A stretch of 64,000 bases of DNA from contig NZ_LMAF01000001.1 in NCBI RefSeq assembly GCF_001542875.1, positions 372,001 through 436,000 on the forward strand. Direction: 5' to 3'. Shown here piece by piece: positions 1 through 9,001 of this stretch. The notes below the pieces were generated by a model, which had not been told where the DNA came from, searched no databases, and was given only the letters and a program-made list of their open reading frames with translations. This DNA is from Erythrobacter sp. YT30. GTDB lineage: Bacteria; Pseudomonadota; Alphaproteobacteria; Sphingomonadales; Sphingomonadaceae. Each line of letters begins with the position of its first letter. The first letter of the stretch is position 1. A program made the translations under genes and the position numbers.

Positions 1-312
1 CCGTGCTGATGCGCAAAGAGAAAGGCGTATTCAGTTGGATAGTCTAAAGAAGTGAAGGGCCTCCCATGGGCTCTCAAGAGCGCCTAATGGTGACCTAACC
101 TCTCTTTAGAGAGCAGCAGACTTACCCTTTCGCGCATGCTGCGCTCTCCCCCTGATGCTGTCAAAGCCGGGTTATGCCCTTCCGGCTAATCGCTTGAAGA
201 GCAAGTGCATGCTGGTGGGGGCGTGGGTAATTAAGAAATTGTGAAATTGGATTCCTGGCGCGGATGCACTTGCGCTGTGTCGGGAAGGTGAGACTAGGAA
301 AGCGGTTTCTTT
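1..312. other. Intergenic region upstream of the polysaccharide locus
   Basis: No complete gene is seen. One plus-strand frame is open from base 3 to a TAA at 45-47 and could be the last 14 codons of a gene starting outside the window, but this is too short to identify. A perfect 6-bp inverted repeat (CTCTCT/AGAGAG, 2-nt loop) lies at 100-113, with no T-run after it. The remainder should hold the promoter of the dehydratase gene starting at 313; I could not place convincing -35/-10 boxes. Confidence 0.4.
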
Positions 313-2430
313 ATGAACACACCTGCTGACGATACCGGTGCGGTCCGGGCGACGGCTGATCTGGATGCCAAGGTGGATCGTTCTGGACGGCTGACCCGAT
401 GGTCGCGTCTGTTCGCTGATACGTTTGGTATTGTGCCCGCTTTCATGTGGCGCAAGGTCATCCGTCTCGCAGGCGTCATGACTCTCGATTTTGTCGCCGT
501 GGCAGGAACATTCTTCCTGCTGCTGCCATTTGTGCAGCCAAGGGTGACACTTGGCGGCGTGCTGGACACGCTGACATTGCTGACCCTTTCAGCCAGCGCT
601 TTGACGGTCGCCCTTTTGTATTTGAGCGGCCTTTATCGTCGCAGTTGGCGATTCACTTCGCTGGCCGATTGCATCGCGATGGGCTTCAACATTGGCTTCG
701 CCCTTGCGATCACATGGTCGGCCATCTGGTGGTCGATTGGCAGCCCACGCAGCCTCGGCGATATTGCGCTTCTTGGCCTTTTGCACTTCTGCCTTTGCTT
801 TTTGACAATGCAGGTGATGCGCCTTTCGCGTCGTGCCATCCGGTATCTGCCGATCACAAATATCACAGGGGGCAGGGCTTCTGACGGAATTGAGCGGAAG
901 AATGTGATCCTTGTTGGTCCTGCCAATTGGGCGGAATCGATCATCAAATTCAGCAATTCTGAAGCGGGTGCAGCGGTCAATCCAGTTGCAGTGCTCTTGC
1001 CCGAGGCAGACGGGCCCATTGTGCAGATCCATGGCGTTCAGGTGCTGGGTTTCCCGGAAAATCTCCCAACCGCTGTCGCTATCCTGGAACAGCGCGGGCG
1101 CCGTCCAGAAACAGTCGTGCTGTGCGATGATGCGGTCAACATGAGCGCGCGTGAAATCGCGGCAGTTACGGGCCGGGCGCGCGATTTAGGTATCTCTGTC
1201 TCGCGCGTGGGCGATGATTGGGGGCAATTGCTCGGCCGCGATACGGCGCCTGATCTCGACAAGCTTTCGACAGCGGACCTTTTGGGACGTCGCGAATTTG
1301 AATTGCGTGAGGCCGCGATTTCGCAGCAGATCGCCGGTGAACCTGTGCTTGTCACAGGGGCTGGGGGAACGATTGGCGGCGAATTGGTGCGTCAGCTTGC
1401 CGGCTTTAAGCCGAGCAAAATCGTGTTGCTCGATCATTCCGAATACGGGCTCTACAACATTGAGAAGAAGATCCGCGAAGACTTTCCGGAGCAGAACCTC
1501 GCGATTGAATTGTGCAATATCCGCAATCCAATCGAAGTGCGCCGCGTGTTTGAGCGGCATCGGCCAGCTATCGTCTATCACGCAGCAGCGCTCAAGCACG
1601 TGCCGATCGTTGAGGGCAACCCATGTGCCGGCGTTCACACCAATGTGATTGGCACCAAGAATGTCGCTGATGCCGTCACTGAGTACAGCGCGCGTGCCAT
1701 GGTGCAAGTGAGCACTGACAAGGCCGTGAACCCCGTCGGGATGATGGGCGCTACCAAACGTGTGGGCGAGCTCTACGCACAATCGCTTGATCTGTGCGGC
1801 ATTGATGATCCCGATGCACCACGCTTCATGACCGTTAGGTTTGGCAATGTGCTTGGATCATCAGGATCGGTTGTCCCTCTGTTCAAACAGCAATTGCTGG
1901 CTGGTGGCCCGCTCACAGTTACTCACCCTGATATCGAACGCTTCTTCATGACTGTCGCCGAAGCGGTGCAGCTCATCCTGGAAAGCTCTTCACGCGCACT
2001 TCAGCAGGAAACACCGCGCGGACGGATTATGGTTCTCGACATGGGCGAACCTGTGAAGATCGTCGATCTCGCCAAGCGCATGATCCGCATTTATGGGCTC
2101 GAACCTGATGTTGACGTCGCGATCTCGTTCACAGGTCTGCGCCCCGGTGAAAAACTTTTCGAGGAGCTGTTCGACAGCTGCGAAGAGCAGGACGCATCCG
2201 ATATTCCAGGCATCTTTGAGGCATCATCCAACCCAATTCCTCTGCCTTTCATCACGCGGGCGATCGAGCAGCTAAGCCTCGAAGTTGAGGCAGGTAATGA
2301 CAGTAATGTCCGCCGCATCACGCACCATCTGACAACGCTGCCAAGCAGCTCTGAAAGCCTTGCGGGTTACGTGACCAGCTCGGATGCATTCTTCCGCAGC
2401 CGCCGGTTCAAATCGGTTGAAGAGGCGTAA
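313..2430 (+). CDS. Membrane-anchored nucleotide-sugar 4,6-dehydratase (CapD/PglF/WbpM type)
   Basis: Probable UDP-N-acetylhexosamine 4,6-dehydratase acting at the inner membrane. Four hydrophobic segments span roughly residues 45-180, then a Rossmann-like sensor domain (about 195-310), then the SDR catalytic domain starting at about 343. The NAD-binding glycine motif GAGGTIG is at 349-355. The catalytic region reads STDKAVNP (467-474) followed by MMGATK (477-482): the usual SDR tyrosine is Met, as in PglF-type dehydratases, while the Lys is kept. At 705 aa it is a little longer than the roughly 620-660 aa usual in the family. The aminotransferase gene begins 5 nt downstream, so the pair probably makes a 4-amino-4,6-dideoxy sugar nucleotide for the polysaccharide. 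The exact substrate cannot be read from sequence. Confidence 0.9.
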   Translation: MNTPADDTGAVRATADLDAKVDRSGRLTRWSRLFADTFGIVPAFMWRKVIRLAGVMTLDFVAVAGTFFLLLPFVQPRVTLGGVLDTLTLLTLSASALTVALLYLSGLYRRSWRFTSLADCIAMGFNIGFALAITWSAIWWSIGSPRSLGDIALLGLLHFCLCFLTMQVMRLSRRAIRYLPITNITGGRASDGIERKNVILVGPANWAESIIKFSNSEAGAAVNPVAVLLPEADGPIVQIHGVQVLGFPENLPTAVAILEQRGRRPETVVLCDDAVNMSAREIAAVTGRARDLGISVSRVGDDWGQLLGRDTAPDLDKLSTADLLGRREFELREAAISQQIAGEPVLVTGAGGTIGGELVRQLAGFKPSKIVLLDHSEYGLYNIEKKIREDFPEQNLAIELCNIRNPIEVRRVFERHRPAIVYHAAALKHVPIVEGNPCAGVHTNVIGTKNVADAVTEYSARAMVQVSTDKAVNPVGMMGATKRVGELYAQSLDLCGIDDPDAPRFMTVRFGNVLGSSGSVVPLFKQQLLAGGPLTVTHPDIERFFMTVAEAVQLILESSSRALQQETPRGRIMVLDMGEPVKIVDLAKRMIRIYGLEPDVDVAISFTGLRPGEKLFEELFDSCEEQDASDIPGIFEASSNPIPLPFITRAIEQLSLEVEAGNDSNVRRITHHLTTLPSSSESLAGYVTSSDAFFRSRRFKSVEEA

Positions 2431-2435
2431 GAGAA

Positions 2436-3668
2436 ATGGCCACCAAAGCAGCAACTCTTCCATCGGCCGGCAACGATACGGCGCCTCACGCCAAATCAAA
2501 TTGGCCATGCCACGAGCAAGACGAAATTGAAGCGGTTTCCAAGGTGCTCGCCAGCGGCCGCGTCAATTCGCTGGTCCATGGCGATCAGAACAAGGCGTTT
2601 GAAAAGGAATTTGCCGATTACGTCGGAGTGCCCTTCGCGGTCGCAGTAAGCAATGGCACGGTGTCAATCGAACTGGCCCTCAGGGCGCTGGGGGTTGGGA
2701 AGGGCGATGAAGTAATCGTTCCGGCGCGAAGCTTCTTCGCCACCACCAGCGCAGTGGTCGCGGTTGGCGCTACTCCGGTTTTCGCAGAGGTGGAAACCGA
2801 CACCCAGAACATCGATCCGGCCTCGGTCGAGCGGGTAATCAGCGATAAAACGCGAGCCATCGCTTGTGTTCACCTCGCAGGTCAGCCCTGCGATATGGAC
2901 CGCTTGTGCGACATCGCCGAACGGCATGGCCTTTTCCTGATCGAAGATTGCGCCCAGGCGCATGGCGCGATGTGGCGGGGCAGGGCCGTCGGTTCATTCG
3001 GCGATGCCGGCTCTTTCTCATTCTGCACCGACAAAATCATGTCGACAGGGGGCGAGGGCGGCATGCTCGTGATGAAAGACGAGACTGTCTGGCGTCGTTC
3101 CTGGGCGTATAAGGATCACGGCAAGGACCCTATTCGCCTTAGAGAAAAGTCGAATTCAGCTCCCGGCGAATTCCGTTATTGCATAGATGATTTCGGTAGC
3201 AATTTCCGCATGACAGAAATGCAGGCGGCTATTGGCCGTCTGCAGCTTAAAAAGCTGGATGATTGGGTGGCCCGGCGCCGTGAAAACGCCTGTGCTTTGG
3301 TGGAGGAGGCGACCAAGCATCCCGCGGTAAGTAGTATGAACGTTCCCGATCACGCATTTCACACTTTTTATAAATGTTATGTGCTGCTCGATCTCCAATT
3401 GCTCCCCGAAGGTGTTTCGCGCAGCATGGTGCTCGCTGCCCTTATGGCGGAAGGTATTGCATGTGGGAGCGGTTCCTGCCCCGATATGAGCCGCGAAGGC
3501 GCGTTTTCAGATCTGGAAGTGCGCCGCGATGGCGATCTTGCTGCAAGTCACGAAATGGCCGCGCGCACGATTATGTTCCAGGTGGATCACACGCTAACAC
3601 CAGAGGACACCGCTCGATACGGGCGCGCATTGGTTCGTGTGCTAAATGCGCTCGAAGGCGAGGCATAA
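2436..3668 (+). CDS. DegT/DnrJ/EryC1/StrS family sugar aminotransferase
   Basis: PLP-dependent aminotransferase expected to transfer an amino group to the 4-keto sugar made by the upstream dehydratase. The fold-type I signature is visible: EDCAQAHG at 171-178 (Asp contacting the pyridine nitrogen) and SFCTDK ending at Lys200, the expected Schiff-base lysine, followed by STGGEGG. The length (410 aa) is normal for the family. It starts 5 nt after the dehydratase stop and ends 3 nt before the sulfotransferase start, so these three genes look like one transcription unit. The product could be a 4-amino or a 3-amino sugar; the dehydratase partner favours C4. Confidence 0.88.
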   Translation: MATKAATLPSAGNDTAPHAKSNWPCHEQDEIEAVSKVLASGRVNSLVHGDQNKAFEKEFADYVGVPFAVAVSNGTVSIELALRALGVGKGDEVIVPARSFFATTSAVVAVGATPVFAEVETDTQNIDPASVERVISDKTRAIACVHLAGQPCDMDRLCDIAERHGLFLIEDCAQAHGAMWRGRAVGSFGDAGSFSFCTDKIMSTGGEGGMLVMKDETVWRRSWAYKDHGKDPIRLREKSNSAPGEFRYCIDDFGSNFRMTEMQAAIGRLQLKKLDDWVARRRENACALVEEATKHPAVSSMNVPDHAFHTFYKCYVLLDLQLLPEGVSRSMVLAALMAEGIACGSGSCPDMSREGAFSDLEVRRDGDLAASHEMAARTIMFQVDHTLTPEDTARYGRALVRVLNALEGEA

Positions 3669-3671
3669 ACC

Positions 3672-4529
3672 ATGGCTGATTATCCCAAGCCCGAACTCGA
3701 CTTCATCGTAATCGGAGCGATGAAAGCGGCGACTACGTGGGTGCAAGCGCAGATGAGCCAGCATCCCGATATCTTCGTGCCCGAGATAGAGCCTCATTTC
3801 TTCACGCGCGATCACAAAAAGGGTTGGCAATGGTATCGCGATCTTTTCCCTGCGACAAAGCCTGAGGGAGCGCTGTGGGGCGAGAAGACTGCCGATTATC
3901 TCGCGCCGCCTGAAGCAGCCGAACATATCAAGCGCGAATATCCTGATGCCAAACTGATCGTGCAATTCCGCAATCCGATTGACCGCGCTTATTCCGATTA
4001 CAAAATGGTCTATCGCCGCGGCGTGGTGAAGGGGCCGCCTGATGAGTACATGATGTCACTCGACAACCCGCAGCCGCGGTTTCTCAATGGCGGTCTCTAC
4101 GGCAAGCACATGGCGCGCTGGTTCGACATGTTTCCAAAAGAACAAATCCTCTGCTTCACTTTCGAAGATGTGAAACAGCGCCCGCAAGAAACACTTGAGA
4201 AAGTGTGGCAGCATATCGGTGCAAACCCGCATTTTGACTCCGAATTTGCCAAGAAGCGTCAGAACGACAGCTCGGAAGAGCTCCTCCCCCTGCCTGTTCG
4301 AAAAGCATTGGCGCCCATCAAGCCGCTGGTGAAACCACTGCGCAATTCGGCGCTTTTCAAATCAACACGCGGCATGTTTGCTCGCGAAATCAATTATCCG
4401 CCTTTGTCGCAGGAAATGCGCGCGCATCTGGCTGACTTTTACGCTGAAGATGTCGCGCTGCTTGAGAAGCTTTTGGATAGGGACTTATCGTCGTGGCTCA
4501 ATGTGCAGGAACGCGCAGACGCCGCATAA
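3672..4529 (+). CDS. PAPS-dependent sulfotransferase (first of four)
   Basis: Predicted cytosolic carbohydrate sulfotransferase. The 5'-phosphosulfate-binding loop is at residues 16-23 (GAMKAATT after a DFIVI strand). The 3'-phosphate-binding segment follows the strand LIVQFRNP, with Arg and a later Ser in RAYSDY. The protein has no signal peptide and is 285 aa, normal for a bacterial sulfotransferase domain. It resembles the protein at 23083-23928 along its whole length, including the C-terminal PLVKPLRNSA / PLVAPLRGSA region, so the two are paralogs at opposite ends of the locus. Likely role: sulfation of a sugar in the repeat unit. Donor and acceptor are inferred from the family. Confidence 0.88.
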   Translation: MADYPKPELDFIVIGAMKAATTWVQAQMSQHPDIFVPEIEPHFFTRDHKKGWQWYRDLFPATKPEGALWGEKTADYLAPPEAAEHIKREYPDAKLIVQFRNPIDRAYSDYKMVYRRGVVKGPPDEYMMSLDNPQPRFLNGGLYGKHMARWFDMFPKEQILCFTFEDVKQRPQETLEKVWQHIGANPHFDSEFAKKRQNDSSEELLPLPVRKALAPIKPLVKPLRNSALFKSTRGMFAREINYPPLSQEMRAHLADFYAEDVALLEKLLDRDLSSWLNVQERADAA

Positions 4530-4592
4530 TTGTTGAAAAATTTAACGAACCGCATGCTAACAGGTTCGCAATTGCAAAGGAGGGGCGCCGTT

Positions 4593-5171
4593 ATGCGCAC
4601 ATTCTCGACAAACATCACAAAAGCAGCCGCTGCTGCGATTATGCTCTCGACCATGGCGGCATGTTCGTCAGGTGCAGGCGGACTTCCACCACTCGAAAGT
4701 GCAAGCGCAACCGAGCTGCGCGTTGGCCCTGGCGACAAGGTCCGCGTGGCGGTGCAGGATCTCGACAATGTCAATGGCGACTACACGATTGATGAAACGG
4801 GCTCGATCTCGCTTCCACTTGTTCAACAGGTGAGAATCAGCGGTATGACATATGTCGAGGCTACCGCGGCACTGCGTAGCGCGCTCATCGCAAAAGATAT
4901 TCTCAAAAACCCCAACGTGACCGTTCAGCCCTTGGAGCTGCGTCCCATCTCGATCCTAGGTGAAGTGCGTAATCCCGGCGAGCTTGAGTTTCGCCAAGGG
5001 ATGACTGTATTTGAAGCTGTGTCACAAGCTGGTGGCTACACATACCGCGCGAACACAAAGGAAGTCGAAGTCATCCGCAATGAAAACGGTACTCCGGTAA
5101 GCCGCAAGGCGACCGAGAACGACGTGCTGAAGCCCGGCGATCGGATTCGCGTATTTGAACGGTGGTTTTAA
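4593..5171 (+). CDS. Wza-like polysaccharide export lipoprotein
   Basis: Polysaccharide biosynthesis/export protein of the outer-membrane auxiliary (Wza/GumB) type. I chose the ATG at 4593 rather than the upstream TTG at 4530 because a strong Shine-Dalgarno (AAAGGAGG, 4576-4583) sits 9 nt before it and because this start gives a clean lipoprotein signal ending in the lipobox STMAAC. After the lipidated Cys comes the export domain (GPGDKVRVAVQDLD...), then an SLBB-type segment (ILGEVRNPGELEF...GGYTYRAN). At 192 aa it is short compared with E. coli Wza, as in Gum/Ves-type systems. Its stop overlaps the next gene's ATG by one base (TAATG), indicating coupling with the beta-barrel gene. Confidence 0.9.
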   Translation: MRTFSTNITKAAAAAIMLSTMAACSSGAGGLPPLESASATELRVGPGDKVRVAVQDLDNVNGDYTIDETGSISLPLVQQVRISGMTYVEATAALRSALIAKDILKNPNVTVQPLELRPISILGEVRNPGELEFRQGMTVFEAVSQAGGYTYRANTKEVEVIRNENGTPVSRKATENDVLKPGDRIRVFERWF

Positions 5172-6409
5172 TGCAGAAAACAATCGGCGCGATGCGCGGT
5201 GTATCTCTGGCGGCGTTGGCAACAGCCAGCTTCGCCAGCGTTCCTTTGGCCGCACAGACCACTATCGCTCCGCTGGTGGATGGTGACGATCCGGAATTCC
5301 GTATTGATCCGATCACCGCTGGATCACTAAAAATTTCGCCCAGCATCACTGCGACGACCCGCTATGACAGCAACGTACTTGCTGACGTGGCGAACAATGA
5401 GATCGAGGATGTCGAGTTCATCGTGCGGCCCGAGGTGGGCGTGGAAATTGGCGAGAACGCCTTTCGGGTAAACTTCAACGGGTTTGGCCAGTTTTCACGA
5501 TTTGCCGATCTTTCGACTGAGAATTCGGACACGTACGGCGCCGATCTCGGCTTCAACTACAGTCCCAGCCAAGGCGAAACACTCCGCACACAAGTCGGCT
5601 ATGCCCGTCTGGCAGAGGATCGCGGCGATCCAGAAGCCCGTAATGTTGCTGGTCCAGGTCCACGTCTGATCGATGATCTGTTTGCAGAGGTGCGGTATCG
5701 CAATGAAGGCGGACGGATCCTGCTCGATCTCGAGGCGGTTGCGCGCGAACTGGATGCGGTCTCAGCCATCGATGATGATCGTGATTTCACGTCATATGGT
5801 GGGCGGGCAACAGTCGGCTATCGTGTGAGCGGACCTGTGTACGCGACGGTCACCGGTTTCGCCACGTATCGCGACTTTGTGTTGCCACCCACTCCCACCG
5901 ATCCGGACCGCGATGCCACGACTTACGGCGGACGTGTCGGCATCAGCTTTGTCGACAATGATCGCATCCGTGGGCGCGTGGGCGTTGGTATCTTTCAGTT
6001 TGATCCGCAAGACGCCCGGCTTGATTCTCGGAGTGGCCTTTCGGTCGATGCGTCGATCTCTCTTTTGATTGATCGTCGTGCAGCCATCATAGTCGATGCG
6101 TTCCGCGGCGATGTCGCAACATTCCGTGCCGGTGCTCAAGCGCGAACAGATACGCGTGCGGCGGTGACAGCTCAGGTCGAAATGCGACACAATTTCTATG
6201 GCAGGGTAGGGCTTCGCTACCGTGATACGAACTTCATCGGTTCGGGTATCAGCGAGGAGACTTATGGTCCCAACATCGCCGTTGAATTCCTCGCCAATCG
6301 CAACCTCTCTCTCATCGCAGACGCGACCGTTTCAGAGCGGGTGAGCGATGATCTTTTTGAGAACTTCGAACGGTTCAGAGCCGGTGTGACCGCTCGTATC
6401 CGGTTCTAA
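5171..6409 (+). CDS. Outer-membrane beta-barrel protein of the polysaccharide export locus
   Basis: Secreted protein with a Sec signal (about residues 1-27, ending SVPLAAQ). It is followed by a long run of alternating aromatic/hydrophobic and polar residues typical of beta-strands, and it ends in Phe (TARIRF), the usual terminal residue for BAM-inserted barrels. Similar barrels accompany Wza/Wzc genes in alphaproteobacterial exopolysaccharide loci. The probable role is an outer-membrane pore or accessory for export, working with the short Wza-like lipoprotein encoded just upstream. I set the start at ATG 5171 (TAATG overlap) rather than GTG 5162. Family membership is inferred from overall character and context; no catalytic motif is expected. 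Confidence 0.78.
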   Translation: MQKTIGAMRGVSLAALATASFASVPLAAQTTIAPLVDGDDPEFRIDPITAGSLKISPSITATTRYDSNVLADVANNEIEDVEFIVRPEVGVEIGENAFRVNFNGFGQFSRFADLSTENSDTYGADLGFNYSPSQGETLRTQVGYARLAEDRGDPEARNVAGPGPRLIDDLFAEVRYRNEGGRILLDLEAVARELDAVSAIDDDRDFTSYGGRATVGYRVSGPVYATVTGFATYRDFVLPPTPTDPDRDATTYGGRVGISFVDNDRIRGRVGVGIFQFDPQDARLDSRSGLSVDASISLLIDRRAAIIVDAFRGDVATFRAGAQARTDTRAAVTAQVEMRHNFYGRVGLRYRDTNFIGSGISEETYGPNIAVEFLANRNLSLIADATVSERVSDDLFENFERFRAGVTARIRF

Positions 6410-6416
6410 AATTAAT

Positions 6417-6454
6417 CCTGGCTGCGCCTGCTATTTCGGCGAGGCGCGGCCGGG
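6417..6454 (+). terminator. Hairpin between convergent genes, possible plus-strand terminator
   Basis: A 12-bp stem (arms 6417-6428 and 6443-6454) closes a 14-nt loop. On the plus-strand RNA two positions pair as G-U wobbles; on the minus strand the same positions would be A-C mismatches, so the structure favours plus-strand transcripts reading out of the beta-barrel gene. No T-run follows, so intrinsic termination is uncertain. Confidence 0.5.
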
Positions 6455-6455
6455 A

Positions 6456-7634
6456 CTACGCCATCAATTCTTGGTACACCTGCGTGACGCTCGTCGCATG
6501 GCGTTCGACGCCAAAGCGATCTTTTGCTGAAGGCGCCGCACGTTCAATCATCCGCTGTGTCTCAGCTGGATTTGCGAGAAGATCGGTTACACCTTTGGCG
6601 AGCGCGGTTGCGCTTTCGGGTTCAACCAACACGCCTGTATCGCCCGCCAAAGCCTCAGGACTTCCGCCAGAGCGTGTTGCGACCACTGGCGTTCCGACCA
6701 GCATGGCTTCGACCAAGGTCCGCCCAAGTGGTTCACCCGTCGCCGGCACGAGCAATTGATCGCACGCGCCGATCCAGAAATGTCCCGGGCTTTTGAAGCC
6801 CATTAAGCGGACTGCATCCTGCATTTGCGTGATAGCGATATGCTCGCGCAGCTTGGTGTCCATTTCGGGAACTTTAGCCTCGCCAAACATTAGCCCAAAT
6901 ACGGGCCGATCGATGGTCTTGCGCAGCTCCGCTATCGTATCGACAAAGAGCAATGGCCGTTTGCGCGGAACGAAACTGCCGAAAAAGCCCAAAAGGAGAG
7001 CATCTTCTGGCAAGTTCTGCTCTTTTAGCAATTGCGCGCGCGCTTCTTTGCGGTTGACCGTTATGGTCGTGTCGAAGGGGCTGTGCACGACCTGCGCCTT
7101 GTGCGCTGCGCTCCAGATCTTGCCTTTGGGCAGTGAGAAACTGGAAACCGTCAGCACGCGCGTCGCAAGAGCAGGTGCCAACAAGCGCAACCCCATGGCC
7201 GTCGGATCAGCGCGGTGGTGCCAGATTAGCGGCAAGCCCGCCAATCGCGCAGCCATCGCCCAGGTCGCATGGGTGCGTCCGTCATTAGTGTGCACAATGT
7301 CAACGTTATGGTCTTTCAAGAACCGCGCGCGAGGAGCAACACCCGTCAAAGTGCGCAAGAACTTGCGTGCGCTGAAGGCTTCGCCAGGCGTGAATGATGT
7401 GATCGGAGAAGCGGGGTCAGCGATCTGCTCGAAAGCACCGAAATGCTTGGCAATTTTACCGTCCGGCACTTCGGGGACGATCAGTATGCGAAACTGCGTC
7501 GGATCAAGCCGTTCCAACAGACCCAGCAGCGAGATATGACTGCCGCCAATGCTGTCGCCTGCAAACGGAAAGCAGATTGTGGTTCTGGCCTTGTGCGCGG
7601 GCGTGAAATTTTGCGCTGGATCGAGCGCGTTCAT
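6456..7634 (-). CDS. Glycosyltransferase, GT4-like (GT-B fold)
   Basis: Retaining-type GT-B glycosyltransferase, predicted to add a sugar to the lipid-linked repeat unit at the cytoplasmic face. The N-terminal half carries the acceptor-domain pattern FPFAGDSIGGSHISLLGLLERL. The C-terminal half has the nucleotide-sugar-binding region GEPLGRTLVEAMLVGTPVVATRSGG, with the family's E-x7-E motif (Glu in GEPLGRTLVEAM). Length 392 aa. The ATG overlaps the stop of the upstream lyase-like gene (TGATG), so it is the last gene of a three-gene minus-strand operon (sulfotransferase, lyase-like protein, glycosyltransferase) within an otherwise plus-strand locus. Confidence 0.88.
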   Translation of the reverse strand: MNALDPAQNFTPAHKARTTICFPFAGDSIGGSHISLLGLLERLDPTQFRILIVPEVPDGKIAKHFGAFEQIADPASPITSFTPGEAFSARKFLRTLTGVAPRARFLKDHNVDIVHTNDGRTHATWAMAARLAGLPLIWHHRADPTAMGLRLLAPALATRVLTVSSFSLPKGKIWSAAHKAQVVHSPFDTTITVNRKEARAQLLKEQNLPEDALLLGFFGSFVPRKRPLLFVDTIAELRKTIDRPVFGLMFGEAKVPEMDTKLREHIAITQMQDAVRLMGFKSPGHFWIGACDQLLVPATGEPLGRTLVEAMLVGTPVVATRSGGSPEALAGDTGVLVEPESATALAKGVTDLLANPAETQRMIERAAPSAKDRFGVERHATSVTQVYQELMA

Positions 7635-9001
7635 CAGCCTTTGCCTTTTTTCTTCAGACCATCGCGGTAAATCAGGAAGTTATCGAAGTTTGAAAAGCCA
7701 TCACCATTCGCATCGCCCCAAGTGTCAGCCACTGTGGGGTTTGCGCCATGCTTTGTCTCCCAATTATCGTCCATCCCGTCGCGATCAACATCGCGATAGG
7801 CTTTCGCGCTTTTGATCTTTCCGATGCTGCCTGGGCGGGAAATGATCTGACCTGCGCGATTGCGGATGTCGCTTACTACCTTGGCGTCAATAGCGTCACG
7901 CGGCCAGGTTCCCGCACTTGCAAGCACATCGTCATAAGCCTTCGCCGCACTCTTCGCCTTGATAGTTGGCGCACAGGGCGCATTGCCAACCTGGCGTTGC
8001 CGCGCGGGTGAAGAGACATGGTCAAAATTGCCGACGAAATCATTGTCCCAAAGGTAGATTTTCGCTTTACCCTTTGCAGCGATATCGTTGCGCGCGATCC
8101 CTTGAGTATTTCGGCTGCCGTTCGGCCCAAGCACGAAAGTATTGCCGACGATTGAGACCGGGGTTCCCCCGAATTGCTCCCAAACCTCGGCAAATTGGCT
8201 CTCCGCGTTGTACAGGACGTTGTTCATTACTTCGACGCAGGACTGAGGAGGGAAATTGATATCGGGATTGCGATCGCCATTATGCGCGCAGATGTTCCCG
8301 ATGAAGCTCACTCGCTGAGCGTCTTTTGGATCGCTGGCGAGCAGCGCGCATTTGTCATGGCGCGGTATTCCGTATGCAAATATCGAATTGCTGATCGTGA
8401 TCTGATCGTTATCGCCATAGCCGTTGACCAATTCATCGCTAGCCCAGCTCGCGCTGACATGATCGATCACGATTTTTCGGCTGTTTTCGATCGTGATCGC
8501 ATCGTCGCTTTTACGATTGGCACTAAGCCGATCGAGCCGGATGCGCACGTGCCGCACGACAATATTGTTGGTGTTCTTGATCAGTAACGGCGTTCGTGCC
8601 GAGTTTCCGCCCGCATGGGAGATGACGACACCGCCGCCAGGTGCTGTTTGCCCGGCAATCGTCAAATATGGATTTTTGATCACTGGCGGACGATTGGTGA
8701 ACCGGAAGACGCCGCCGACACGGAAAACGCAGACGCGCGGCCCCTTTGCAACAAGACAGGCCCTAAGTGATCCTTTGCCGGAATCCTTTCGCGTCGTGAC
8801 ATAGATAATCTTGCCGCCGCGCCCGCCTTTGGATCCTGCTCCGTGTCCAATTGCACCCGGGAAAGCCAACTTACCAGATACGGGCTGCGCGGCCGGCGGA
8901 GGGGCAGCTTCTACAGGTTCGGCGCAGGCGGAAAGGCCCAGGGCGACTGCGCTCGCCGCTGCCAACGCCGTTTTTCCTTTAAGTACAGATTGATAAGTCA
9001 C
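7634..9001 (-). CDS. Polysaccharide lyase-like secreted lipoprotein (pectate lyase-type beta-helix)
   Basis: Predicted extracytoplasmic parallel beta-helix protein resembling family 1 pectate lyases. The start is GTG at 9001, overlapping the preceding stop (GTGA). The N-terminus is a lipoprotein signal with lipobox LSAC at 23-26, then a Pro/Ala linker. The mature protein opens with GGRGGKIIYVTTRKDSGKGS and FRVGGVFRF, the usual pectate-lyase entry, followed by helix rungs (IVVRHVRIRLD, IVIDHVSASWASDE, ITISNSIFAYG). The C-terminus has two Asp-rich calcium-binding-like loops (DVDRDGMDD and DANGDGFSNFD). Likely role: trimming or releasing the polysaccharide made by this locus. It could instead be a non-catalytic or epimerase-like helix protein. 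Confidence 0.82.
   Translation of the reverse strand: MTYQSVLKGKTALAAASAVALGLSACAEPVEAAPPPAAQPVSGKLAFPGAIGHGAGSKGGRGGKIIYVTTRKDSGKGSLRACLVAKGPRVCVFRVGGVFRFTNRPPVIKNPYLTIAGQTAPGGGVVISHAGGNSARTPLLIKNTNNIVVRHVRIRLDRLSANRKSDDAITIENSRKIVIDHVSASWASDELVNGYGDNDQITISNSIFAYGIPRHDKCALLASDPKDAQRVSFIGNICAHNGDRNPDINFPPQSCVEVMNNVLYNAESQFAEVWEQFGGTPVSIVGNTFVLGPNGSRNTQGIARNDIAAKGKAKIYLWDNDFVGNFDHVSSPARQRQVGNAPCAPTIKAKSAAKAYDDVLASAGTWPRDAIDAKVVSDIRNRAGQIISRPGSIGKIKSAKAYRDVDRDGMDDNWETKHGANPTVADTWGDANGDGFSNFDNFLIYRDGLKKKGKG

Noticed and set aside
6793..7539. 248-codon plus-strand open frame inside the glycosyltransferase gene
   Set aside because: It is antisense to a well-supported GT4 gene, has no recognisable motif, and its composition is the mirror expected from a high-GC coding strand.
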